Source: Dichotomocladium elegans
Taxonomy: Eukaryota > Mucoromycota > Mucoromycetes > Mucorales > Lichtheimiaceae
DNA: 64,000 nt
NCBI GenBank assembly: GCA_025716815.1
Contig: JAIXMN010000014.1
Location: 1 to 64,000 of the forward strand
Direction of reading: 5' to 3'
Part shown: positions 11,901 through 20,599 of the stretch, piece after piece
How positions within the stretch are numbered: the first letter of the stretch is position 1
How the letters are laid out: the number at the start of each line of letters is the position of its first letter
Position numbers and translations under genes: made by a program
Notes under the pieces: model-generated
The model's input: only the letters and a program-made list of their open reading frames with translations
What the model was told of the DNA's origin: nothing
Databases searched by the model: none

Positions 11901-13790
11901 AGGCAAATCAATGTCCTCAGAAGGAGAGGGTAAAGTGGAGCGATGCCAGCAATGGGCGAGACCTCCAAGAAATATACCAATAAGTGGCATGAGATCAGTG
12001 CCAATGGAAACATCGGCTTCACAATTAAGTGTCATAACTTCAAAAGAGTGCGAAACAGTAATTCCGTTGTGAAGGACTTTTATTGCAGACGTGGTACCAA
12101 TTCTATTAATGCTATGACCAGGGTGAGCTAATCCGATCGTTCCAGAAACAGTGGAAACTTGGATGCCCAGCTGTGCGGCCAGCGAAGGAGAGATGGCGCT
12201 GAAGGTGGCACCAGAGTCCACAAAGGCCCATAAATCAGTCTCCTGTAAAGTGATAGGTACGTAATACGTGTTAGTCCTCTGGAGAGAGTACTGTTGCAAA
12301 GCAGATAATGACTTACAGTCAGCACATGCCTGGTTCAACGACGCAGACACGTCAGCCATGGAGATATCAGTCTCCATAGGGACAGCAGCAGGCGCAAGGC
12401 CAACTGGAACAGCAGCGGGAACTGCACCCACTGGAACAGCCACTACGCTTCCAGAAGCGGTAGCAGGGACACGAGAAACAGAGGCAGGAGCGGAAGCAGG
12501 AGCGGACATTGCCAATGTGGCTGAGCGTATTGCCAAGTGGTTGACGCGGCACTTGTGACTACGCGTCCAACCGGGCTCACCACAGCGGAAACAATTCTTG
12601 TCACTTTCGCTCTTTGTTATTGTTGACGCGGCGACGGAAGCGGCAGATGCAACAGCTGACGACGTGGACGGTTTTGACACCCGGTTTCCTTGTGAGCGGG
12701 GCACGGCACCAGCTGCCAGTTGTCGACAATCACTGGTGGAATGTCGTCCTTTGCCATGCAGGCGGCAAAATTTCGTCGTGGCCTTTGTTTTGTTCTTTGG
12801 GGCGGCGACGGAACCAGGTGACGGAGCGCGAGTGGTTTGTGTCGGTTGCTCGTTGGTTAACTCCTTGCTGTGCATTGACAGCACGACACTGGAATAGAGG
12901 CTGCGCGCCATAGCGGCGGCCTGCTCGATCGTTGAGCGCATCTCCACTGGAACGTTAACTTGGCCGATCATGACGTGTTTGGCCAATTCCGGTAACAAGG
13001 CCTCAATGAAGATGGTTGTGGTTGTAAGGTCATTTGCCAGACCAGCCTCGCGACGCACCCGATTAAACCGGTCAGTGAAAAGTTCAACCGATTCGTTGCG
13101 GTTCATGCGCATGCGAAGCAGTTCGCGCAACTTCTGCACCTTGCGTTCCGTGTCTTGAACACCATATCGAGAGATAATAATAGCTCGCACCTTGGACCAC
13201 GGAAGATGGGGGTACGGCTTCAGATTTGCACCAAACCAGTAGCGTTGCTCAGGTGAAAGCATGCGTGGGACAAATAGTGGCCAAACGTCATTGGCGTCGT
13301 ATTGCCATGAGGCAACCACGTCCTCAAACGAGTCCAAACACTCGTCCACACTGCCGAAGACGGTCTTGTTGGGGGCGTGGATGTTGTCTGCCCACTGAAG
13401 TGCAGGTAAGTCTGCAGGCACCCGAACTTGAGTAGATGGGCTGGTTCTTGCATTGGCCGAAACCAAGTGGCTGGCCGAGTTTAACAGCTGGAGGTCGCGA
13501 GTGATTGCCTCGAACTCTTGGTGGATGGCCTGACGTTCCTCCGGTGTGGCGCCTAAGGCCAACTGCTCTGCCAAAGAAGCAGCACGAGCGTTGAGAGTCC
13601 GTATCGCCTTTTCAGCACGGGCGGAAGGGGAGATACCCGCGGCCGTCATTGCGCTGTCGATGATCATGTCAATCTCTGTGTGAGCCGGGGAGTTGGGATC
13701 ATGGAACGCTCCATCGTTCTGGCTGTGATCCACATGGACGTCTTGGATGGCTCCAGAGGCAGGAGAAGCAGAAGCGTTGTTGAAGGACAT
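8970..13790 (-). CDS. Gag-Pol polyprotein of the intact Ty3/Gypsy element
   Basis: This is a single 1606-residue frame with no frameshift between gag and pol. Gag fills about residues 1-400, with the capsid core at about 130-300 and a zinc knuckle CFRCGEPGWTRSHKCRV near 400. The protease motif FVDSGATFSAI is near 525. RT spans about 690-870 (TTLDLKSAFHRFKI, VTYIDDIIIF). RNase H is near 970 (VATDASDTGIGCCLY). Integrase has an HHCC region (HFGADTIV, CQACQRYN), a DDE core (DHWAIDLCEF, QSDNGTEF, NGLAERWVQ) and, at about residues 1525-1570, a chromodomain (YRVRWKGYEPKDDTWEP). All catalytic boxes are present. A single fused frame implies that Gag:Pol stoichiometry is set after translation, as in Tf1-like elements; that comparison is inference. 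Confidence 0.97.
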   Translation of the reverse strand: MSFNNASASPASGAIQDVHVDHSQNDGAFHDPNSPAHTEIDMIIDSAMTAAGISPSARAEKAIRTLNARAASLAEQLALGATPEERQAIHQEFEAITRDLQLLNSASHLVSANARTSPSTQVRVPADLPALQWADNIHAPNKTVFGSVDECLDSFEDVVASWQYDANDVWPLFVPRMLSPEQRYWFGANLKPYPHLPWSKVRAIIISRYGVQDTERKVQKLRELLRMRMNRNESVELFTDRFNRVRREAGLANDLTTTTIFIEALLPELAKHVMIGQVNVPVEMRSTIEQAAAMARSLYSSVVLSMHSKELTNEQPTQTTRAPSPGSVAAPKNKTKATTKFCRLHGKGRHSTSDCRQLAAGAVPRSQGNRVSKPSTSSAVASAASVAASTITKSESDKNCFRCGEPGWTRSHKCRVNHLAIRSATLAMSAPASAPASVSRVPATASGSVVAVPVGAVPAAVPVGLAPAAVPMETDISMADVSASLNQACADCKSLSALQQYSLQRTNTYYVPITLQETDLWAFVDSGATFSAISPSLAAQLGIQVSTVSGTIGLAHPGHSINRIGTTSAIKVLHNGITVSHSFEVMTLNCEADVSIGTDLMPLIGIFLGGLAHCWHRSTLPSPSEDIDLPTPNDSPAGTPEEHSRFLADIEPFLQENASIPPSSFCTIPESVVYLHTPAGKVVSRRQYPLADKLIPLLQEHIDNWLADGIIRPAPAGSGWNSPMTFAPKKDSQGNPTAFRPCLDPRLINNLLPDSSYPVPLIRSIFQRMKGATVFTTLDLKSAFHRFKIHEERQHKTTFTFKDRQYCFVGAPFGLKFLSSQFQRVMHIVFDNMPNAVTYIDDIIIFSNNLSDHVLHVQEAIRRLSEVNLVLNPEKSHLAQSAVYLLGFCVSARGVNLDPRKICNVDQIPVPTTGHDIQKFLGLVNYFRDHIPNVAVLTSPLDRLRNAKQLSGLWTQHHLHAFNAIKAALHAAPVLSYPDETLPYHVATDASDTGIGCCLYQIQNNQYRYIGFMARALNKAERSYSTTKRELLAVVYALKKFHSFLWGNKFTLYTDHRALTFLHTQPIANPMMVNWFDTLCDYNFQVVHIPGITNILPDTLSRLFSPKKLVGGNISETIGRTPTLGSLKPVRPTSNAEPLLQRSASATPLDFMTPPEEERPILLEKAHLNGHFGADTIVTELHKEGIHWTNLKRDALNTVAKCQACQRYNIGKHGYHPLRNITADKPGDHWAIDLCEFNATSPSGNNYVLVMVDVFSRFCILRAIPDKSALSIAKQLIHVFCDYGFPKILQSDNGTEFVNELVRLVVEHSGIDHRLVTPYNPRANGLAERWVQTAKATVIKRLEGKTEDWDMYLPSAQLAINSKHTSLHDSRPFSLMFARQPNLWQDYSSVEVADINDVTRAADTREHYMNEVVIPAISERVKALHEAQQGKFNSKHRILSEFPVGSKVMILNVNRKKKTDPRYEGPFTVHGRRRHGGPYTLTDETGSLLSRDIPPSHIKLISQDSIASGDDFYETQAIVDHKGSSGNYLYRVRWKGYEPKDDTWEPAEHFNDLKLINEYWNRRNPTPRTSHQATAQHLATASMTEPDKRNTLPTRRSDRQAKRRRT
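10453..10466 (-). promoter_or_regulatory. Central polypurine tract-like copy
   Basis: On the minus strand the sequence agctggtggggggtaat lies between RNase H and integrase. It repeats the core of the 3' polypurine tract (ctggtggggggtaat) exactly. Confidence 0.65.
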
Positions 13791-13794
13791 TGCA

Positions 13795-13827
13795 AAATAA
13801 GGGTAAGTGAGAATTCACAGAAAAAAA
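13795..13827 (-). promoter_or_regulatory. Primer-binding region after the 5' LTR
   Basis: On the minus strand the LTR is followed by tttttttctgtgaattctc and then the gag ATG within 40 bases. I see no obvious complement to a tRNA 3' end. TTCTGTGA here is complementary to TCACAGAA within the LTR transcript (complement of about 13873-13880), which could allow self-priming of the Tf1 kind. Confidence 0.35.
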
Positions 13828-14209
13828 TGTGGAATCAAGGGGTTTTAAGAATAAAAAGAGACAGAATATGATTCTGTGAGACTCGCAAAAGGATTGTTTT
13901 TTATTGAGTGCCAATAATGGGCCTATTTATAAGAAGTGCTTATCAAAACGGTCACTCTGGAGGTTGGGTGTGGATAATCATCTAGGCGGTCTCCCGGGAC
14001 GGTGGACCAGTTAAAAGGTTGATAAAGAAGTTCATCATTTACCCTTGTGATTATAACTGCGTCCTGAGACAGGTCCGGGATAAAATTATGAATCCGGATA
14101 GCGCGAGAGTAATTATGATAACGGCGCTCGAAGAGTGAAACAAAGTGTTGATGTCCCGTATAATCCAGGGACACTGCTGTTAGGTAAGAAAATAGTCGTG
14201 GATACGACA
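13828..14209 (-). repeat. 5' LTR of the intact Ty3/Gypsy element
   Basis: This 382-base LTR is identical to 8454-8835. On the minus strand its TATA box (complement of about 13924-13931) should start the element transcript. Confidence 0.97.
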
Positions 14210-15117
14210 CGAAGATTGCGAGTTGTCCTTGTGAGCCCAGCGATGTTGACAGGGGTTGAAAGATGCCGCGCGAGTAGCTTTGCGTGCCGCGGATTGTTGA
14301 ATCAATGTGTTCTGGAACTCGTCCAGAGGGAGGGTGTAGGTGACCTCGTTACTAGATTTCAAGGAAAAGGAAGGATTGATGGCACGAAGGGCGATGTTGG
14401 TACGAGCATAAGTCATCGAGGCACCGACGTGTAGTAAAAGCTTGCAAACATCGTGAAGCATTGCACAATAGCGTTCCAAATTAGGGTTGCCGGCTTCACA
14501 TGTCACCAATTCATGACTGAGGATGTCCAGAGGACGGTAAACAGCTGACAATTGATATTGCAGCTGCCGCAAAGAACTGTCCTCATGGCGCTGACCTTTG
14601 TTCATCGCACGTTCAGCAGTAGGGATCGTCGCGGGGGCCTTGTAATCCACATGGGCCATAGGGGGGTAGGACTCAATGATCGCTTTACGTTCCATGTCCG
14701 TGAGTAGTTCCGAAGTGTGTAGTGGCACATCCAACTTCATTAAGGCCGTGAGACCATCTGAAGGAGACCAGTCATAATGGGGTCGAATACCCATGGAATG
14801 CAGGGGGAGAGTGGCAGTGTCATCACCGGACTGCATAGGAGTGGCCATAGCGCCTTGGAGCTGTTCCTGGAGCGCAACAATTTGTTGTTGCATCATGAGC
14901 AATTGTTCTTCCAGAGAGGACATGGAAATGGATGAATGCTGGAAAAAGGTAAGTGCTAGATGCAATCGTAATGTGTATAGCAAGCTGGTAATGACCGAGC
15001 AAAAAAGAAGATTAACCTTCAAAAATTTTTGTTTATTTGTCTATATTTCTTTGAATTCGCTCCAGAATAAACTCCGAGAAGATTACAGCACTATAACATT
15101 TCCTATTTTGTTCTGAT

Positions 15118-15174
15118 GGTCTCAAGAAATTCTTACGAGAACTTCTTTCGACCAGAATCTGCTTATTTGAGACC
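15118..15174. repeat. Short inverted-repeat unit GGTCTCAA...TTGAGACC
   Basis: GGTCTCAAGAAATTCTTACG opens the unit and TTGAGACC closes it. A near copy of the opening motif is found at 39037-39067, followed about 110 bases later by TTGAGACC. It lies just outside the DIRS gag and over the end of the MULE fragment, so it may be a transposon terminus. Confidence 0.5.
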
Positions 15175-15516
15175 CCCTAGTCTAAGCTGGCCACTTTCAC
15201 CACCAGGCACACGTTCTAAATGAGGTCGTGGTTTACCAGCCCGATGGCACTCGAATTTCTTGGACCACAACACCGATTGCGAAGTCAATCGTTTCTTTTC
15301 CACTATAAACATTATGAACATCGCGTTCACATCTAGATCGGCGACATTACCATTGGGTTTAACACTCCAGCCCTTTGACACCCAATGTTCACCAGACTCT
15401 AGTGCTGAGTCCTTCAAGGTTTGTTCCCAGTTGTGAATGCTGACAATGAGTGTACTGGTAGTTGCGCGCACAGGAACAATGATGGTCGACGGCGTGTTAT
15501 CTGAAAGTGCTGACAT
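15163..15516 (-). pseudogene. MULE transposase N-terminal fragment
   Basis: About 117 residues from an ATG at 15516. The middle reads like the N-terminal DNA-binding segment of Mutator-like transposases: HWVSKGWSVKPNG, followed by a single-cysteine KKFECHRAGKPR box. The remainder (catalytic DDE part, SWIM finger) is missing and the frame ends in the inverted repeat at 15118-15174. It is therefore a truncated leftover. The family call rests on one motif block and is moderate. Confidence 0.5.
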
Positions 15517-15528
15517 TTGAACGAGCAA

Positions 15529-16645
15529 TGAAGGAAAAGAAAGTACATCGTCTAAAACTTTTTTATTTATTTATTCACAATTTCGGATATTCTGTGAAAG
15601 TGCATATCATCGCCGAGCAGTTTTCAGCTTATACTCGACTTCACTATTATGTGCACATCAGCAATACTCCTGTCAATAATCTCAGCACATCACCTCCTAA
15701 TTGTCACGCTGTTCAGTCTTTCCAAGCGTTTGCGCTGCTGACTGGTTCTAGCCGCACAAGCTGCTGGTAGGTCTGACGTTCCATTATTCCTCGGCGTATA
15801 GTTTTGGCATATTGTTCAGAGTGATGTTGTTACGAAATGCGGTGATGATTCACTTTGCTGCTGATTGTGATTGACTTATTGTTAATGCAGCAAGACAATT
15901 TCCTAATCGATGACGAAACTGTTGTGCATTTCGAGTATACTACCCTTTCCATTAGAAAACCGCGCAGTACTTGAACTCTCTTGTAGAGTCAGTAAGCAAA
16001 AAAAAAGGGGGGGAGGAGAACGGCAGTTGAAGCATTGCGTAATGTCTCTAAAGCATACAAACATCTGTTCAACACAAGATTGGAGCAAATGTCTGCAAAA
16101 TGGACGGAACATCTAAGCTGTTTCTTTTTTTGCCAAAATCCCAAACCGCCCTGAATTGCCTGCAACTTACCGCTAAATGATGAACACAAATGCGCTGTCC
16201 GAGTACACATTTGAGATTAGTAAACGAATTAGTGAAAAAAAAACTGCACAATCAAAAAGATGTCGCGTTTTTTTTTTTTATTCCAAGAGGGATGACGTAT
16301 GTTGAAGTGCGCCATAATTGTTAAGGAAAATGTGGAAGGCTGCATCAGTTGTTTTTGGTGGCGAGAAAAGCAGAGAATTGCGTTTGGACTGAATGATTCG
16401 GCACAAAGGAATTCAAGGATCAAATGGCATGCTCCAGCCAGGTGATGTTGTCTGTTTCGTGAAATAATGAGTCAAAGAATCACGATGCAAGAAACAGAGA
16501 TTTGAGCAGATTGTGGTAGACAGTTGCAGCAGTGAAGGCCAACTTAGAAAAATTTCGCGGCAAAGTGAATGGCTGACGAGCAAACCTGCGGGTTTATAAA
16601 TTCAAAAAATTCGCGTTGACGGGAAAAGATCAAAGCCCGGCCGAA
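15529..16645. other. Intergenic, no gene recognised
   Basis: AT-rich sequence with homopolymer runs (A near 16000, T near 16270). The last 100 bases are the likely promoter and 5' leader of TRM1. I see nothing coding. Confidence 0.6.
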
Positions 16646-18952
16646 ATGCACTGTCACACTTTCGTTAAGTGCATGTTCGCTTCTTCGACTGTTCATTTAT
16701 TTCAGCGATTAAGGATCACAACGAGAGCAAGGAACTTCTCCAAACGTACTTTTACCGCCAGAATTTGCCAATTGTTTCGCGCCTCGATTGCAAAGAAAAT
16801 GACCACTGCGAGTTCTGAGATTGATGTCTCGCTGTACAACACTGTTACTGAAGGAAAGGCGACCATACTTTTTCCCAAAGGGAATGAAGTGTTCTACAAT
16901 CCTGTGCAAGAATTTAACCGTGACATGTCTATCGCTGCGATCCGCACTTGGAGTGAGTTATTTTTCGCGGAGAAGCGTGAAAAAATCGAAAGAAAGTTGA
17001 TGAACGCGACTGGTAAGTGAAAAGAATCCGTCTGTATGCACGTTTAGTCCACGAAAGAATGGCGATAATTGAGAATATCTGAACAGACGAGAAGAGAAAG
17101 AACGAACTTCAAGAGGTAGATGAAATGTTAGCATCGCACATATACTGAGCTTCTATCTGATATTCCCGTTATTGATTAGCGTCTGGATCATCAGGCCAAA
17201 ACTCAGAATTTCACGATACTCGAAGCATTATCTGCAAGTGGGCTACGATCTATTCGGTATGCCAAAGAAATTCCGCACTTGAAACTGGTGACTGCAAACG
17301 ACCTCGAGGCAGATGCGGTTGAGTCAATCAGGCGCAATGTCAAATTTAATGAACTGGAAGGCCTTGTACGACCCAACCAGGGCGATGCCATGTAATTTTT
17401 CTTTTTTATTGTCTGGACGCACTGATCCCTTTAACTTTGATTGCTGAAAATGTTTACATGTATACTAGGCGAGTCATGTATAGCGCTATCGGCGATGGTG
17501 AAAAATACGACGTGGTGGATCTAGATCCTTATGGTTCCGCTGCGCCTTTTCTCGACGGTGCGGTCCAGGCTGTCTCAGAAGGCGGTAAGATGCTGCGCAG
17601 TGATACCATGTAGAGTCATGTCCATAATGGAGTCAATTTATATTGCCACATAGGCTTGTTATGCGTGACATGCACGGATCTCGCCATTTTGACGGGTTCA
17701 ATGCACCCAGAGACTTGGTAAATTGACGGGAAATATTGGGTTTATCGTCTCTAGAATACCTATAACCTTTTTCGGTGAACATTAGCTTTGGAAAGTACAA
17801 CGGTATGCCCCTAAAGGGGATGTTCCCACACGAGATGGCATTGCGGCTGTTGCTGAATACCATCCAAATCTCGGCTGGTCGCTACCGTCGATACATTGTT
17901 CCATTGATGTCATGCAGTATCGACTTCTATATTCGAGTATTTGTGCGGGTTTATACATCCCCGCAAGGCGTGAAGAAGGCTGCGAGGTGAGCGTGTGACA
18001 TAATGCTGGAGACAAAACTGACTATTGATATTTCTGCAGCAAAACCGCTATAATGTATGAATGTTCTGGTTGCCATTCTTACAGCATCCAGCCGCTCGGT
18101 AAAATAGAGCGAAAGGAAAATGGACAGGATCGACATACTCCAGGGCTAGGCCCTCCGGTAAACTCACATTGCGACCACTGTGGAAGTGTGCACCATGTAA
18201 GCTACTGTTCTTAACAAAACTCTCAAAGAGAAGAGAGAACGGTAATAAGTAATATATACGCGTATGAAAGGTTGGAGGACCTGCATGGGGAGCAGCCCTA
18301 CATGATAAGACGTTTGTTAGCAAAATGCTGGAGCATGTCAAGGGCAACGAAGCAAATTATGGCACGAGTCAACGTATGAAAGGAATGATCACTGTTATTA
18401 GTGAAGAGATAGATGCTCCCTTGTATTGGACTCTACAAAGACTCACAGGAACGCTGCACTGCAACAGCCCACCTATAGTGGACCTCTAGTAAGTTAGATT
18501 CATCTTGAAGATGGAAGTTGCCCAACGTAGGAAGAAATTCATATAATGGAAAATAGCTCTGCAATTTTGAACGCTGGCTACAAGGTGTCTGCATCTCACT
18601 GTGGACCTGCAACTCTGAAAACCGATGCGCCGGCACAGGTGATGTGGGATGTCTTTAGATGCTGGGTAAGTTCGTGTGGAAGAAAACATGCTAGCCGAGA
18701 AATGTCTCTGACATAGAACTTGGCGGACAGATCAAGGAGCACCCTGTCACAATGGATAATATCCCGGCGAATTCGCCCGCACGGGCCCTTCTTAGCAAGG
18801 AGCCAGCTATCGAAGCTAACTTTGAGCGGCACAAGGACGCATACCCTGAGTCTCGCTCAATCAAATTGACCCGTTATCAGATGAATCCGACGCCAAATTG
18901 GGGCCCTAAGGCTCGGGCTGGCAAGAAGAGAAAGCAGGAAGAAAACGTATAA
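16646..18952 (+). CDS. TRM1: tRNA (guanine26-N2)-dimethyltransferase
   Basis: It uses S-adenosylmethionine to make m2,2G26 in tRNAs of nucleus, cytosol and mitochondria. Exons read: first exon to 17012, 17087-17115, 17180-17391, 17469-17584, 17654-17717, 17786-17986, 18040-18196, 18271-18488, 18557-18665, 18731-18952. From the ATG at 16799 the protein has 513 residues, close to the family's usual length. Motifs are [10 protein letters not shown] (35-44), the SAM loop [13 protein letters not shown] (95-107), [11 protein letters not shown] (169-179), and zinc cysteines at about 287, 290, 323 and 326. An in-frame ATG at 16646 adds 51 residues rich in Arg, Ser and Thr with no acidic residue, a likely mitochondrial presequence. 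A 29-base micro-exon is needed to keep the frame. The family call is secure; the choice of start is open. Confidence 0.96.
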
Positions 18953-20595
18953 ATCCTACCAATTGTTACTTTATTTTCGAAAATATATTTCGTATAGAAG
19001 ATAAAATAATGTCGCATAAAGTTATACGACGTTGTCGAAGCAAATTTTTAGCCCGAAAATATAATTTAATCCTTCCCCATGCGCTTTAACTTACACCTAT
19101 GTCCCAGGGATTAGTCAGACATGTGCTGCTGATAACCAGCAAGGAGAAATCCGGGGGAGAGGCGGTGAAAGAGCAACGGCAGAACCACCGGCGGAAGAAA
19201 AGAGGGTCCCTGCCACGAAATAGCCAAATCGCGGCCCAACTGCGAGGTCTGGTATCCTTGCATACCTTTCCATGACCTTAGATACCGGTGAAATTGGCCA
19301 ATCTAGAAGAAGCAATGTGTATCAGGCAAAGAATAAACTCAAGTCAATATCGTAAAGATTCATCCCGGGTAAGGCCATGGAAGGGAGGCTAAGAACGGAT
19401 TGATAAGATAGCAATCATGTGTGCAGGACTTCAGTTATATATAGGAAATCAAAGTGGCATAGGAAGTGTGCGACCATGCATAACTATTTGTGATGGACAA
19501 CAAGCCATATATATCATATGATATCCTCCTTTAAAAATTTGCATCTACAACGCTCATCGCTGTTAATTTACAATGCTTACTCTATCCCTGACGTTCAACA
19601 TAAAGCCCACAAGGTTGCTACAAGCTAACGTAAACGGGCGGTTTTTCGCGGATAAGCACGGTTGTTTTGACAACAGACGTCATTTTCTTGATTTCCCATA
19701 AAGTATATATTACATGCAGTTTTAAGTTTCATTATTTCTGGTACGAGGACAATCTGCCGCAAGGAGAGGATTATCTAACAGGTAAACGAAAAATTATACT
19801 ATGGAAAGGTCAACTGAAAGCTTCCCGAAAAGACAATAGCTGCGGTTCAGGGCATGGAGAAACCGAAAAACGAATACCGCAGCTTTATCTGTGAAATAAC
19901 AGGAGTAACTCGTGTCGCAAACAAGACGTCCACAATGCTGCATACACTTACTTATCTCACAGCTGCCTATTCCCTTTAACTCGTCCATCCAAGAATGCTC
20001 AGGAGACCCGGAGACGATAATTTAATCGAGAGGATATTTAGCCCAAACATTTTATCAAGGGTAATGGAATCTATCAGAAGCTATATCGCCTGATAATGAG
20101 ATCTAGCACTAAGATTACCCACATTGCACCTCAGGTAGTGGAGGGAGTCCATGCTGAGACATATGGGAATGTGCACTTAACCGCCACCGCATCAAAATTG
20201 TTTTATCGCTATCCGGCATATGCAATGTCTTCATGGAGTTTCAGCTCTTTGTACTGCCGTCCATAACAGCGTCTGATCTGAATATGTCTGCCAGTATCAT
20301 CAATTATGCGCAAACATTACACACCACAGAGACACAGCCCTGTGAATGACAAGGTCTTTATCATCTGTTTCGCTTATGAATTATTCTATATAAATCAGAC
20401 AAATGACCATCCACTTGTCATACCGTAGTTATAGGGTCTGTTTCTTTATTTTATCCGAGTTCCAATCTCATACTACATGATTGGATATAGAAGTAATGGT
20501 CTTTATATCTTAGCGACACGTTCATATAGTCAAACTAATCTGGAATCAATATCTTATCATATTCACTCTTTTTTCACCTTTATTTTTTACATATC
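18953..20595. other. Intergenic with a dispersed repeat, no gene recognised
   Basis: AT-rich. A stretch at about 19265-19405 is clearly similar to 46900-47046. Bases 19065-19145 resemble 24708-24790 (ccttccccacactttaactt-like). I see no coding sequence. Confidence 0.55.
19265..19405 (+). repeat. Dispersed repeat, copy 1 (partner at 46900-47046)
   Basis: Shared blocks include ctttccatg, gtcaatat-taaagattcat and gaagag/gg-agcc/t-aagaa-gg-ttgata. Identity is roughly 75-80 percent over the last 80 bases by eye. Both copies lie on the same side of a Tc1/mariner fossil. Confidence 0.55.
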
Positions 20596-20599
20596 TATA

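Larger units (their letters stand above)
8454..14209 (-). mobile_element. Intact, recently inserted Ty3/Gypsy chromovirus
   Basis: The two 382-base LTRs (8454-8835 and 13828-14209) are identical as read base by base. They start TG and end CA. The element is flanked by a perfect 5-base duplication, CGAAG, at 8449-8453 and 14210-14214. Between them lies one uninterrupted 1606-codon gag-pol frame, a 3' polypurine tract and an internal copy of it. Identical LTRs mean that insertion was very recent, so this copy may be active; activity itself is not shown. Confidence 0.97.
8248..14923 (-). pseudogene. DIRS Gag, split by the inserted Ty3/Gypsy element
   Basis: Part one runs from an ATG at 14923 down to 14210. 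Part two runs from 8453 to a stop at 8248. Removing the insert and one copy of the 5-base duplication CGAAG joins the parts in frame, giving about 304 residues. The protein begins with a glutamine-rich coiled-coil stretch (EEQLLMMQQQIVALQEQLQ). It has a helical middle, and ends in an Asn/Ser/Gln-rich tail coded by repeated AAC/AGC triplets near 8300-8360. An upstream ATG at 15022 would add a hydrophobic leader; the 14923 ATG looks better. Gag would form the particle for reverse transcription. As it stands the gene is broken by the insertion. Confidence 0.85.
6097..15022 (-). mobile_element. DIRS-type (tyrosine recombinase) retrotransposon, interrupted
   Basis: On the minus strand the order is gag (right), RT-RNase H-methyltransferase-like pol, then the start of a tyrosine recombinase (left). 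This is the DIRS order; there is no DDE integrase and no LTR. The 5.75-kb Ty3/Gypsy element at 8454-14209 sits inside its gag gene, and the recombinase is cut short at the MITE near 6096. The outer borders are not resolved; the right side probably lies between 15,022 and 15,180. Confidence 0.88.

Noticed and set aside
13923..14210. 95-residue frame present twice (8549-8836 and 13923-14210, minus)
   Set aside because: It lies wholly within the identical LTRs and is explained by LTR duplication.
15118..15181. Helitron 3' end (CTAG followed by T at 15177-15181)
   Set aside because: There is no short GC-rich hairpin 10-12 bases before CTAG and no Rep/helicase sequence nearby.
17012..17180. Apparent frameshift between TRM1 exons
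   Set aside because: A 29-base micro-exon at 17087-17115 with good splice sites restores the phase exactly.
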